Notes: generated from the sequence alone by a model not told the origin. A stretch of DNA of 64,000 bases from Falsiroseomonas sp046052145 (GCA_046052145.1 JBJOMW010000015.1:36018-100017); one strand, 5' to 3'. Shown: positions 44,159 through 54,248, numbered from the stretch's first letter. A program made the numbers and translations.

Positions 44159-44265
44159 CGGGCGCTTCCTCAGGGGGCTGCTATCGCGCGAGGACAGACC
44201 GACGACAAGTGCAAAGCGCGACAGTATTGTTGCGTCCAGCGCAAGAAACATGGACCCTTCCCTCC
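44159..44265. promoter_or_regulatory. Divergent promoter region, PrpF-type gene / LysR gene
   Basis: 107 bases between two divergent starts. A partly symmetrical element at 44221-44230 (ACAGTATTGT, i.e. ACA-N4-TGT) and an AT-richer patch around it are candidates for the LysR-type binding site and a -10 box. LysR regulators typically control the divergent gene from such an intergenic region. No site is proven. Confidence 0.4.
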
Positions 44266-45159
44266 ATGGCCATCGACCTCGACCAGCTCCGCACCTTCGT
44301 TGCCGTCGGCGAGGCGGGCGGCCTCACGGCCGCGGCGCAAACACTGCATCTCTCGCTGCCCGCCATCTCGCGGCGGCTCACCGCGCTCGAGCAGGAGCTC
44401 GGTGTCACGCTGCTGACGCGCTCCACACGGCGGGTCACGCTGACCCAGACGGGGCGCGAATTCCTGCCGCGCGCGCGCCGGCTGCTGGACGAGTTGGAAG
44501 AAAGCCTGCTCGGCATCCGCGAAACAGCGGCCAGCCGGCGCGGCCTGGTGACGCTCGCCTGCATCCCGACCGCCGCCTACTACTTCCTGCCCGCGACGCT
44601 GGCCGCCTTCGCGCGTCGCTTCCCCGCCGTGCGGGTGCGCGCGATGGACCTCTCGGCCGAGGGCGTGCTGGATGCCGTGGCCTCCGCCGCCGCCGAATTC
44701 GGCATCGGCATGGAGGGCGCGGCGCATCCGGATGTGGAATTCCGCCCGCTCCGGCGTGATCCCTTCGTGCTGGCCTGCCGGCAGGATCATCCGCTGGCGC
44801 GGCGCCGCACCGTGCGCTGGGCGGATCTGGCCGGGGAGAAGCTGGTCGGCGTCTCCCGCCGGTCGGGCAACCGGCTGATCCTGGACCGCACGCTGCTGCC
44901 GCAGGGCATCACGCCAGCCTGGCACTACGAGGCGGAGCACCTCTCGACCAGCCTCGGCCTGGTGGAGGCGGGGCTTGGCGTCGCGGTGGTGCCGCGGCTC
45001 GCCTTGCCGCGGGATCCGCACCCGGTGCTGGTCGCCCGCCCGCTGCGCGAGCCGGAGGTGGACCGCGTCACCGGCCTGCTGCTGCGGCGGGGCACCGAGC
45101 CCGGCCCCGCCGCGCGCACGCTGATCGCCCTACTGGAGAAAAGCATGCGCGCGGGCTGA
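44266..45159 (+). CDS. LysR-family transcriptional regulator
   Basis: 297 residues from ATG 44266. N-terminal winged HTH (LDQLRTFVAVGEAGGLTAAA, then LHLSLPAISRRLTALEQELG, VTLLTRS) and a periplasmic-binding-like effector domain (about 90-290). Divergent from the PrpF-type gene, so it probably senses the same carboxylate and controls the isomerase/Bug operon. Confidence 0.92.
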   Translation: MAIDLDQLRTFVAVGEAGGLTAAAQTLHLSLPAISRRLTALEQELGVTLLTRSTRRVTLTQTGREFLPRARRLLDELEESLLGIRETAASRRGLVTLACIPTAAYYFLPATLAAFARRFPAVRVRAMDLSAEGVLDAVASAAAEFGIGMEGAAHPDVEFRPLRRDPFVLACRQDHPLARRRTVRWADLAGEKLVGVSRRSGNRLILDRTLLPQGITPAWHYEAEHLSTSLGLVEAGLGVAVVPRLALPRDPHPVLVARPLREPEVDRVTGLLLRRGTEPGPAARTLIALLEKSMRAG

Positions 45160-45184
45160 GATACGCGGCGCGCCAGCTGCGGCC

Positions 45185-45559
45185 TTATCGCTGCAGCAGC
45201 CGCGCGATCTCGGCCAGCAGGGCATCCATGTCGAGCGGCTTGGCGAAGAGCGCGACAGGCCCCTCTCCTGTGCGGCGGAAGCCGTCAGCGTCGGTGGCCG
45301 CCGCATAGCCCGACATCACGACCACCGGCAGCGCCGGCGCGAAGGCGCGGACGGCACGGATCAGCCCACCGCCATCAAGCCGCGGCATGCGCAGATCCGT
45401 CAGCAGCAGGTCCGGCAAGGCCCGCTGCGCCGCCACAAGCGCGGCCTGGCCGTCGAAGGCGAGCTCCACCTCGTAGCCGGCCTCCTGCAATTCATCCTCG
45501 ATCGCCATGGCCGCCAGCGCCTCGTCCTCGGCGACCAGGATGCGCGCGCGCATCGGCAT
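45185..45559 (-). CDS. Single-domain response regulator (CheY-like receiver)
   Basis: 124 residues from ATG 45559; an ATG at 45586 would add nine residues and overlap the kinase gene. A lone receiver: acidic pair in ILVAEDEALA, phosphoacceptor Asp in LLLTDLRMPRLDGG, and Lys in ALFAKPLDMD. No output domain follows, so it must pass its signal by protein contact or act as a phosphate sink. Cotranscribed with the kinase. Confidence 0.88.
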   Translation of the reverse strand: MPMRARILVAEDEALAAMAIEDELQEAGYEVELAFDGQAALVAAQRALPDLLLTDLRMPRLDGGGLIRAVRAFAPALPVVVMSGYAAATDADGFRRTGEGPVALFAKPLDMDALLAEIARLLQR

Positions 45560-45566
45560 CGGCGTC

Positions 45567-46979
<1,413 letters not shown>

Positions 46980-47069
46980 CGCCAGTGCCGATAGGCAGGC
47001 GAGGCCGACCGCGATGTCGGCGGCAAGCGCGAGCCGCGGGGCTGTCTCGAAGGCAGCGCTGCTGGTCGC

Positions 47070-47078
47070 GGGGGGGGG
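47070..47078. other. Homopolymer G9 tract at the kinase 5' end
   Basis: Nine consecutive G on the plus strand (C9 in the kinase sense). With eight, ATG 47085 reads MHTPPATSSAAFETAPRLAL straight into the kinase frame and restores a complete first membrane helix; with nine, it shifts out of frame. Either an assembly/sequencing miscount or a slippery, phase-variable switch. Confidence 0.6.
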
Positions 47079-47204
47079 TATGCATGGGGGGTTCGCCTTC
47101 CGCGCGATAGGAAGGCCCCCAATCTAACCAAAGCCGCGCGGCGTGGGTCGAGTCATCCACACACGCATCCGTGCATCACGGACCGTTGAACTTCCCGCCA
47201 GGGA

Positions 47205-48116
47205 TCAGTCCGGCAGGCCGAACAGGGCTGCAGGATTGGTTGCAATCATGCGGCGAATCTCGGGTTCGGAGAAACCTTCACTCTCGATCAGCAGGAGGAA
47301 TTCACGGAATGCTTCGACCGGCGGCGGCAGCAGGAAAACACCGGAATCCGTGGACAGGATCGCCCGCGCACCGGCCGCGCGGATGCGCGGCGTGAAATCC
47401 TGGATCGTGGCATTGGCAGCGATGCGGTGCTTTTCATCATCCACATGCGTCAGGCCGACCTGCGTGGCATGGGTCAGGATGAAGAAGCTGAACTCGGCAT
47501 AGGCACCGAGCGCGGTCAGGGCCGCGATCTCGTCCACCGCGTAGCGGCTGGCATGGGTGCGGATGCGCGCCACACCGCGCCGCTTCGCCTCCTCCGCCAG
47601 GGCCACCGCCTCCCGCCCCGCGACATGGCCGCAATCGAAGACGACGTCGCGCGCGGCGCAGAGGTCCATGATGGCGGGGACGGGATCGGGGATCTTCCCA
47701 TTCGGCGGCACCCAGAAGGTGGTCTCCAGGAAGGCGGGGCTGCGGCCCTCACGCTCGGCGACCATGCGGGTGTGGTGGGTGGGCAGGCTGACGAAGCGGG
47801 CGCCCGTGCCAGGGCCGTAGCCATAGCCGATCGCGGCCTTGGCGACCTCGAGCGTGATACCGCCGGCGGTCGGCTGCATGATCACGCCGCCGAAGGCATG
47901 CACGCCGAGATGGCCGAGTTCCTGGTTCGCCAGCGCGGCGAAGCCGGAGGTGTTCTGGAAGTTGCACATGATGCCGATGCCGCGCATCCCTGCCGCCGCG
48001 GCCTGGCGCACCGCCTCGAAGACATTGACGGAGCGGTGATTGAGGTGCGGCGCGCAATGCACATGGCAGTCGATCGCGCCGCGCAGCAGATGCGATCCGG
48101 GCGGAGACCAGGTCAT
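47205..48116 (-). CDS. DUF6282 amidohydrolase-like protein
   Basis: 303 residues from ATG 48116, with AGGAG seven bases upstream; a TTG at 48134 is less likely. TIM-barrel metal hydrolase pattern: AIDCHVHCAPHLNHRSVNVF (H-x-H metal site), LPTHHTRMVAER, DCGHVAGREAVAL, RTHASRYAVDEI and STDSGVFLLPP near the end. Reaction unknown. Fourteen bases downstream of an amino-acid ABC ATPase gene, so it probably processes the imported compound. Confidence 0.8.
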   Translation of the reverse strand: MTWSPPGSHLLRGAIDCHVHCAPHLNHRSVNVFEAVRQAAAAGMRGIGIMCNFQNTSGFAALANQELGHLGVHAFGGVIMQPTAGGITLEVAKAAIGYGYGPGTGARFVSLPTHHTRMVAEREGRSPAFLETTFWVPPNGKIPDPVPAIMDLCAARDVVFDCGHVAGREAVALAEEAKRRGVARIRTHASRYAVDEIAALTALGAYAEFSFFILTHATQVGLTHVDDEKHRIAANATIQDFTPRIRAAGARAILSTDSGVFLLPPPVEAFREFLLLIESEGFSEPEIRRMIATNPAALFGLPD

Positions 48117-48130
48117 CGGCTCTCTCCTGC

Positions 48131-48871
48131 TCAATGGCGTAGAATCTTGGCGGTGAAGTCGCGCAGCCGCGCGCTTTCGGGCGCATCGAAGATGCGGGCC
48201 GGCGGGCCAGCTTCCACGATGCGGCCCTGATCCATGAAGACCACGGTGCTCGCCACTTCGCGGATGAAGGCCATCTCGTGGCTGACGACCAGCATCGTCA
48301 TCCCCTCGTCGCGGAGCGCGCGGATGGTGTCGAGCACTTCCGTCACCAGCTCGGGGTCGAGCGCGCTGGTGACCTCGTCCAGCAGCAGGATGTCGGGCTT
48401 CAGCGCCAGCGCGCGCGCAATCGCCACGCGCTGCTGCTGCCCGCCCGAGAGCTCATCCGGATAGGCGTCGAATTTGTGCCCGAGCCCGACACGCTCCAGC
48501 AACCGGCGCGCCTCGGCCTCCACCGCTGCGGCGTCGCGCTTCTTCACCAGCGTCGGCGCGATGGCCACGTTGCGCAGCGCCGTCATGTTCTGGAACAGGT
48601 TGTACTGCTGGAAGACGATGGCGAAGTGCTCCCGCGCCGCGCGAAGCGACGCGCGGGAGGCGTAGTCCACCGCCTGCCCGGCCACCGTCACCCGGCCCGC
48701 GCGCGGCCGCAGCAGCCCGACCAGCGCCCGCAGCAGCGACGATTTGCCCGAGCCCGAAGGGCCGATCAGCCCAACCACCTCGCCCTTGCCGACACTGAGC
48801 GAGACCTCGCGCAGCACGTCGTGGCGCCCGTCATGGCTGGCCGTGAGGCCATCAAGGGTTAGGAAGCTCAT
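48131..48871 (-). CDS. Polar amino-acid ABC transporter ATPase (GlnQ-type)
   Basis: 246 residues. Walker A GPSGSGKSSLLRAL, Q-loop VFQQYNLFQNMTALRN, signature LSGGQQQRVAIARAL, Walker B DILLLDEVTSALDPE and H-loop VVSHEMAFIREV. This is the energising subunit of a PAAT-family importer. Its likely partners, a binding protein and two permeases, lie on the same strand at 52694-55076, separated by four genes on the opposite strand. Confidence 0.95.
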   Translation of the reverse strand: MSFLTLDGLTASHDGRHDVLREVSLSVGKGEVVGLIGPSGSGKSSLLRALVGLLRPRAGRVTVAGQAVDYASRASLRAAREHFAIVFQQYNLFQNMTALRNVAIAPTLVKKRDAAAVEAEARRLLERVGLGHKFDAYPDELSGGQQQRVAIARALALKPDILLLDEVTSALDPELVTEVLDTIRALRDEGMTMLVVSHEMAFIREVASTVVFMDQGRIVEAGPPARIFDAPESARLRDFTAKILRH

Positions 48872-48933
48872 CGGGAGAGAGTGTCTCGGTGCCTGGGTGG
48901 ATGCGTCAAGCCGCTGCGGCTATTCTTCTGCGC

Positions 48934-49206
48934 GTGAGTCGCTCGCTGCGCATGGAGGGCGTAACCCGCCCCGCCGAAGTGGACTTCGCCTGGGACGGCC
49001 GCACGCTGCGCGCGCCCGAAGGCGAAAGCTTGGCGGCGGCGCTGCTGGCCGCTGGCGTGCGACGCCTGGGCGAAGGCCCGGGATCGGCGCGCGCAGCCTT
49101 CTGCATGATGGGCGTATGCCAGCAATGCCTGGTACGCGTGGATGGGCGGCTGGCGCAGGCCTGCCTGGTGCCGGTGCGCGCGGGGCTGAAGGCGCGGCCG
49201 GCATGA
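48934..49206 (+). CDS. HcnA/LhpF-like [2Fe-2S] subunit
   Basis: 90 residues from GTG 48934; ATG 48952 is an alternative and neither has a strong ribosome site. A small ferredoxin-like domain: VDFAWDGRTLRAPEGESLAA and the cluster cysteines CMMGVCQQCLVRVDGRLAQA followed by C (C-x4-C-x2-C-x11-C). Subunits of this size accompany two flavoproteins in HcnABC, opine oxidase and D-hydroxyproline dehydrogenase (LhpBEF). The next gene overlaps it by four bases. Confidence 0.8.
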   Translation: MSRSLRMEGVTRPAEVDFAWDGRTLRAPEGESLAAALLAAGVRRLGEGPGSARAAFCMMGVCQQCLVRVDGRLAQACLVPVRAGLKARPA

Positions 49207-50711
49207 GGGCATCCGATGACCGCAGGGCGGAGCGACCGGAGGGCGCGAGCACCGGAGGTCTGAATCGGATGCCGACAGGCATCTATGACATCGCGGTACT
49301 GGGCGCCGGCCCCGCCGGCATGGCCGCCGCCGCGGAAGCCGCCCAGCGCGGCGCCCGCACGGTGCTGATCGAGGAAAGCCCGGTGCCGGGCGGACAGGTC
49401 TATCGCGCGCCGCCCGCGGGCTTTCGGACGAAGCCAGATGCCGATCGCCGCGCCGGCGATGCGCTGCGGGCCGCACTTGCGGCTTCGGGCGCGGAGGTGC
49501 TGACCGGACATCGCGTCTGGGGCCTCGGCGGCGGCCCGCTGGTGCCAGAGGGCGAGGACCGCTTGCCCTTCCGGCTGGATGCGCTGCCGCCATCCGGCGC
49601 GCCGCTGACACTGGAAGCGCGCGCGCTGGTGCTCTGCCCCGGCACGCATGAGCGGATCATTCCCTTTCCCGGCTGGACCCTCCCGGGCGTGGTGGGGCTC
49701 GCGGCCGCGACGATCCTGCTGAAGGCGCAGGGCGTCCTGCCGGGCCGGCGCGTGGTGGTCGCGGGGGCCGGGCCGCTGCTCTATGCGGTCGCGGCGAAGC
49801 TGCTGCGCGCAGGCGCGGAGGTGCCGGCGGTGGTGGACCTGGCCACCACCAGCGAATGGACCCGCACCCTGCCAGCGCTCGCCTGGCGGCCCGACCTGCT
49901 GGCGCGCGGCGCGGCCTGGCGCGCCTTCCTCAAGCTCGCCGCCGTCCGCGTGCTGCCCGGCCATCGCGTCGTCGCGGCCGAAGGCGGGGCAGCGCTGGAA
50001 CGCGTGCGCGTCGCGGCGCTTGGCTCCAACGAGGCCGAGGAATTCGACTGCGACGCGCTCTGCATCGGCCACGGCCTGGTGCCGGCGACGGAGGCAACGC
50101 GCTGCTTCCGCGCGGAGCACCGCTACGCGCCCGAGGATGGCGGCTGGGTCCCGGTGCTGGATGCGGACCGCCGCACCTCCATCCCGCGCCTCTATGTCGC
50201 GGGCGATGGCGGTGGCGTGCGCGGCGCGGCGGCGGCACCGGCGGCGGGGCGGCTGGCGGCGCTGGCGGCGCTCTGTGACCTTGGCCGGATCAGCGCGCCG
50301 GAGCATGCGCAGGCGCGCAAGGCGCCGGCCGGCGGGTTCCGCCGTGCGGCGCGCGGCGGCGCGGCCATGGCGCACCTGATGGCGCTACGGCCGGAACTGG
50401 TCGCCGCCATCCCCGCCGAGACTGTCATCTGCCGCTGCGAGGGCGTGACGCGGGGCGAGATCGAAGGCGCGCTGGCGGATGGCGTGACCGAGATGAACCA
50501 GCTGAAGCAGTTCACCCGCTGCGGCATGGGCCCCTGCCAGGGCCGCGTCTGCGGCGAGGCCGCGGCGGAACTGGTGGCAGCGCATGTCGGCGGGCGGGAG
50601 CGCGCGGGCTTCGCCACCGGCCGCCTGCCGCTGCGCCCGGTGCCGATGGAGGCGCTGCTCGGCGAGTTCGACTACGCCGACATCCCCGTTCCGAAGCCCG
50701 CACCGATATGA
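49203..50711 (+). CDS. HcnB/LhpE-like FAD/NAD(P) oxidoreductase subunit with BFD-type [2Fe-2S] domain
   Basis: 502 residues from ATG 49203; ATG 49269 would remove a weak 22-residue leader. FAD domain (IAVLGAGPAGMAAAAEAAQR), second dinucleotide site (VVVAGAGPLLYAVAAKLL), a GD box (LYVAGDGGGV), and a C-terminal cysteine cluster CRCEGVTRGEIEGAL...CGMGPCQGRVC. This is the middle subunit of three-subunit flavin dehydrogenases. Overlaps both neighbours, so the module is one operon. Confidence 0.85.
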   Translation: MRASDDRRAERPEGASTGGLNRMPTGIYDIAVLGAGPAGMAAAAEAAQRGARTVLIEESPVPGGQVYRAPPAGFRTKPDADRRAGDALRAALAASGAEVLTGHRVWGLGGGPLVPEGEDRLPFRLDALPPSGAPLTLEARALVLCPGTHERIIPFPGWTLPGVVGLAAATILLKAQGVLPGRRVVVAGAGPLLYAVAAKLLRAGAEVPAVVDLATTSEWTRTLPALAWRPDLLARGAAWRAFLKLAAVRVLPGHRVVAAEGGAALERVRVAALGSNEAEEFDCDALCIGHGLVPATEATRCFRAEHRYAPEDGGWVPVLDADRRTSIPRLYVAGDGGGVRGAAAAPAAGRLAALAALCDLGRISAPEHAQARKAPAGGFRRAARGGAAMAHLMALRPELVAAIPAETVICRCEGVTRGEIEGALADGVTEMNQLKQFTRCGMGPCQGRVCGEAAAELVAAHVGGRERAGFATGRLPLRPVPMEALLGEFDYADIPVPKPAPI

Positions 50712-51817
50712 CCTACGACGTCGCCATCGTCGGCGCGGGCGTGATGGGCTGCAGCACGGCGCTGCATCTCGCGCGGGCTGGCATGTCGGTGGCGCTGCTC
50801 GACCGCGGCGCGATCTGCCGCGAGGCGTCGGGGGTCAATGCCGGCACACTGACCATGCAGATGACCCGCGCGGCGCTGATCCCCTATGCGCTACAGGCGC
50901 ATGAGATGTGGCTGCGCATGCCCGAATGGTGCGATGGCGGCGATGTGCGCGCCATCGCCTGCCCTGGCCTCTCGGTCGCCTTCACCGAGCAGGAAGCGAC
51001 GATGCTGGAGGAGCGCGCGCGCTACCGGCGCCAGGCCGGCGCGCCGATCGAGCTCATCTCCGGCGCCCGCGCGCAGGAGATCGAGCCGGGCCTCAGCGAT
51101 CGCGTGCTGTTGGCCGGGCACTGCCCGATCGATGGCTTCACCAGCGCCTACCTGACCGGCCGCGCCTTCCGCCCGGCCCTGCTCAACGCCGGCGTCGCGC
51201 TGTTCGAGAATCGCGCGGTGCGCGCGGTGACGGACGCGCCAGACGGCTTCGCGTTGGATACCGCGGCCGGCGTGCTGCGGGCGCGGCGGATCGTGCTGGC
51301 CGGCGGCGTCTGGCTGGAGGAGATGGCGGCCTGGCTCGGGCTGCGCCTGCCGATCAAGGTGCTGATCAACCAGCTGGTGATCACGGAGCGCGTCCGGCCG
51401 GTGATGCGCACCGTGCTCGGCGTCGCGTCCGGGCTGCTGTCGCTGAAGCAGTATGAGAATGGCACAGTGCTGATCGGCGGCGGCTGGCAGGGCATCGGGG
51501 ACCGCGCGCGCGGCGGTGTCGCGGTGCGCGCGGAGAATTTCCAGGGCAATGTGCGGCTCGCGGCCCATACGGTGCCGGCGCTGCGCGATGCACGCGTCGT
51601 GCGTGCCTGGCTCGGGCTCGAGGCGGAGACGGCCGATGCGCTGCCCGCGATCGGGCCGATCCCCGGCGTGCCGGATGCCTGGATCATCGGCAGCGTCCAT
51701 TCGGGCTATACGAGCGGCCCTTATATGGGGAAGCTGCTGGCGCAGGCGATCTGCGGCCAGGCACCAGAGATGCCGCTATTTCCGATCGATCGTCTGCTGG
51801 CCATGGAGCACGCATGA
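50708..51817 (+). CDS. HcnC/LhpB-like FAD-dependent amino-acid dehydrogenase subunit
   Basis: 369 residues. DAO-fold flavoprotein: VAIVGAGVMGCSTALHLARA, AICREASGVNAGTLTMQMTR, LTGRAFRPALLNAGV and a C-terminal GSVHSGYTSGPYMGKLLAQA. It should carry the substrate-oxidising site of the trimer, acting on an imino or amino acid such as D-hydroxyproline, glycine or an opine. Substrate not settled from sequence. Overlaps the DapA-family gene by four bases. Confidence 0.85.
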   Translation: MTYDVAIVGAGVMGCSTALHLARAGMSVALLDRGAICREASGVNAGTLTMQMTRAALIPYALQAHEMWLRMPEWCDGGDVRAIACPGLSVAFTEQEATMLEERARYRRQAGAPIELISGARAQEIEPGLSDRVLLAGHCPIDGFTSAYLTGRAFRPALLNAGVALFENRAVRAVTDAPDGFALDTAAGVLRARRIVLAGGVWLEEMAAWLGLRLPIKVLINQLVITERVRPVMRTVLGVASGLLSLKQYENGTVLIGGGWQGIGDRARGGVAVRAENFQGNVRLAAHTVPALRDARVVRAWLGLEAETADALPAIGPIPGVPDAWIIGSVHSGYTSGPYMGKLLAQAICGQAPEMPLFPIDRLLAMEHA

Positions 51818-52749
51818 TCCCCGCAGGGCCTGGCCGTTTCCACGGCATCTATCCCTCGACCGTGCTGCCCATGCGCGGGGCCGATTTCGCGCCAGACTGG
51901 GACGCCTATGCGCGCCACACCGCGCATTGCGTCCTGCGCCCCGGCATCGCCGGCGTGCTGATGAACGGCCATGCAGGCGAAAACTTTGTGCTCTCGCGCG
52001 CCGAGAAGCGCCGCGCGGTCGAAGTGACGGTGGCGACCGTTGGCGCGTCGCGCATCGTGGTCGCCGGCGTCAATGCCGAGAGCAGCCTGGAGGCGGCGGC
52101 GGAAGCGCGCGAGGCGCGCGAAGCCGGGGCGGATGCCATCATGGTCTTCCTGCCGAACGGTTTCGTGCTGGCGCAGACGACCGAGATGGCGCTGCTACAT
52201 CACCGCACCATCGTCGCTTCCGTGCCAGGAATGCCGATCTTTCTCTTCGCCGCCCACCACGCTGCCGGCCGCATGGCCTTCACACCAGAGACGCTGGAGG
52301 CGCTGCTCGACCTCCCCGAGGTCGTTGGCATCAAGGAAGGCAGCTGGGAGGTGGACCGCTACGACGCGCTGCGCCGGATCACCAAGGCGAAGCGCCCCGA
52401 AATTGCCTTCTGCGCCAGCGGTGACGAGCACCTGCTGGCCTGCATGGTGCACGGTTCCGACGGATCGCTGGTCTCGCTGGCCGACATCCTGCCGGATGAG
52501 ATCGTGGCGCTCGACGCCGCGGTGCGCGCCGGCGACCTCACCGCGGCGCGCGCCCTGCATGAGAAGATCGAACCGCTGGCCGAGGCGATCTATGGCGACC
52601 CGCCCGCGGGGCGGGCAACCGCGCGGCTCAAGTTCTGCCTGGCCGAGATGGGCGTGATCCCGGACCCCGCGCTGCGTCCGCCGCAACCGCCGGTCAGCGG
52701 GTCTGAAGCGGCAGCGCTGCAGGCGGCGATGCGGGCGAGCGGCTTGTAA
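51814..52749 (+). CDS. DapA-family lyase/deaminase (LhpC-like position)
   Basis: 311 residues. TIM-barrel class I aldolase family; the Schiff-base lysine is Lys174 (VVGIKEGSWEV). The tyrosine of true DapA (LYNVPSRT) is replaced: here the strand reads IFLFAAHHAAG. It is therefore not dihydrodipicolinate synthase. In hydroxyproline pathways, the DapA-family LhpC deaminates the product of the LhpBEF dehydrogenase, matching this gene order. An alternative is an opine or keto-acid pathway. The last 56 bases overlap the end of a permease gene on the other strand. Confidence 0.82.
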   Translation: MIPAGPGRFHGIYPSTVLPMRGADFAPDWDAYARHTAHCVLRPGIAGVLMNGHAGENFVLSRAEKRRAVEVTVATVGASRIVVAGVNAESSLEAAAEAREAREAGADAIMVFLPNGFVLAQTTEMALLHHRTIVASVPGMPIFLFAAHHAAGRMAFTPETLEALLDLPEVVGIKEGSWEVDRYDALRRITKAKRPEIAFCASGDEHLLACMVHGSDGSLVSLADILPDEIVALDAAVRAGDLTAARALHEKIEPLAEAIYGDPPAGRATARLKFCLAEMGVIPDPALRPPQPPVSGSEAAALQAAMRASGL

Positions 52750-53422
52750 GCCTGCGCTCCGCCCAACGCCCGAGCGCGGCCAGCGCCCAGCCAACGAAGA
52801 AATACAGCACCAACGCCGAGCCATAGGTGAGCAGCGCGGAGAAGCCGCGCTGGGTCAGCATCTTCGCCGCGAAGGTGATCTCGATGAAGCCGATCTGGCT
52901 CACCAGCGAGGTCTCCTTCACCATCGACAGAACATGCGCGATGGAGGGCGGCAGGATCACCCGCCAGGCCTGCGGCAGGATCACGCGGAACAAGGCCATC
53001 CAGGGCGGCATGTTCATGACCAGCGCCGCCTCCCACTGCATCGGGCGGACAGCTTCAAGGCCGGCGCGGATATTCTCCGCCGCCAGCGCGCTCATGCGGA
53101 TCGCCACCGCCGCGACGGCCACCGTCCAGAGCGGCGCCTCCAGCTTCGCGAATTGCGACAGGAAGAAGACCAGCAGCAGCAGCACCAGGAAGGGGATGCG
53201 GCGGAAGGTCTCGACCCATAGGATGCACAGCGCGCGCAGCGGCGCAAAGGGCACGAGCTGCGGCAGGCGCAGCGCCGCCAGCACGAAGCCGAAGCCATAG
53301 CCGATCGCGCAGCCCAGCACGCTGGCCACCAGCGTGTTGCCCAGCGCCTGCAGCAGGAAGCGCATGTTCCACCAGGTGAAGAACCTGGGGGCCTCCATGA
53401 CGATGATGTCCCAAGCGGTCAT
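52694..53422 (-). CDS. Polar amino-acid ABC transporter permease, second
   Basis: 242 residues with about five spans. The ATPase-contact (EAA-like) loop is NIRAGLEAVRPMQWEAALVM with RVILPQAWRVILPPS. Typical TM pattern LLQALGNTLVASVLGCAIGY. Five bases after the stop of the partner permease. The 3' end overlaps dapA-family gene by 56 bases, convergent. Together with the genes at 53427 and 54249 it makes a PAAT-family importer. Confidence 0.92.
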   Translation of the reverse strand: MTAWDIIVMEAPRFFTWWNMRFLLQALGNTLVASVLGCAIGYGFGFVLAALRLPQLVPFAPLRALCILWVETFRRIPFLVLLLLVFFLSQFAKLEAPLWTVAVAAVAIRMSALAAENIRAGLEAVRPMQWEAALVMNMPPWMALFRVILPQAWRVILPPSIAHVLSMVKETSLVSQIGFIEITFAAKMLTQRGFSALLTYGSALVLYFFVGWALAALGRWAERRLTSRSPASPPAALPLQTR

Positions 53423-53426
53423 CGCC

Positions 53427-54095
53427 TCAAAACACCTTCGCCTTGATGCGGAACATCCAGCGCCCGACCAGCCAAAGCAGCGTGGAGGCGATGATCGTCA
53501 GCAGGATGTAGATCCCCGCCACCAGCGAGAAGATCTCGACCGAGCGGAAGGACACGGCATTCGCGTTCAGCGCCCGGCCCGTCAGCTCCTCCACGCCGAA
53601 GATCGCGGCCATCGAGGTGCCGAGAGTCATGATGATGTAGTGGTTCGACAGCGCCGGATACAGCGCGCGCACCACATGCGGCGCGATGACGTGCCAGACC
53701 GTCTGCACGCGGGAGAAGCCCATGCACTCGGCCGCTTCCAGTTCCGCGCGCGGGACGGAAGCAAAGCCGCCGCGCTCGATCTCGGTGAGATATGCGCCGG
53801 CATTCAGCGTCATGCCGATCAGCACCGCGGTGACCGGCGACAGCGTGATGCCGACCTCTGGCAGGGCGAAGAACAGGAAGAAGATCTGCACCAGCTGCGG
53901 CGTCCAGGTGAAGAAGCGCACATAGGCGCCGACCAGCGCGCGCGCCGGCCATGGCCCGAAGGTGAGCACCGCCGCCCCGAACAGCCCGATCATCAAGCCG
54001 CCCGCGAAGGCGAGTGCTGCGATCCACAACGCCATCGCCGCGCCGACCAGGAAGTCGGGCAGGTACTGAAGGATCTGTCCGTATTGCAGAACCAC
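53427..54095 (-). CDS. Polar amino-acid ABC transporter permease, first
   Basis: 222 residues from GTG 54095; a longer frame to 54161 is rejected because it would translate through an intergenic hairpin repeat and add an unnatural Pro/His-rich leader. Spans begin LVGAAMALWIAALAFAGGLM. The coupling loop is RGGFASVPRAELEAAECMGF with HVIAPHVVRALYPAL. Length and topology are those of PAAT permeases. Start is the least certain point. Confidence 0.88.
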   Translation of the reverse strand: MVLQYGQILQYLPDFLVGAAMALWIAALAFAGGLMIGLFGAAVLTFGPWPARALVGAYVRFFTWTPQLVQIFFLFFALPEVGITLSPVTAVLIGMTLNAGAYLTEIERGGFASVPRAELEAAECMGFSRVQTVWHVIAPHVVRALYPALSNHYIIMTLGTSMAAIFGVEELTGRALNANAVSFRSVEIFSLVAGIYILLTIIASTLLWLVGRWMFRIKAKVF

Positions 54096-54119
54096 GCGGA
54101 TCGCCGCTCCCGGCAAGGC

Positions 54120-54221
54120 CCTCCCCCGCCTGCGGGGGAGGATTGGGTGGGGGTGCGGCACCAGGGGGCGCCGCCAATCCTCGGCACCCCCACCCCGCCC
54201 CTTCCCCGCTTGCGGGGGACG
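54120..54221. repeat. Intergenic GC-rich hairpin repeat in the ABC operon
   Basis: A perfect 10-base stem around CT at 54120-54141 (CCTCCCCCGC / GCGGGGGAGG) and a second stem at about 54203-54217 (CCCCGC TT GCGGGG) flank a GGGTGGGGGTGC arm that pairs with GCACCCCCACCC near 54184-54195. The whole makes a large nested inverted repeat between the binding-protein and permease genes. Such elements can protect upstream mRNA and give more binding protein than permease. Sequences of this type recur between genes in related alphaproteobacteria, as I recall. Confidence 0.7.
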
Positions 54222-54248
54222 GAGCGGAAGGCAGAGGCGCGCGGACGA

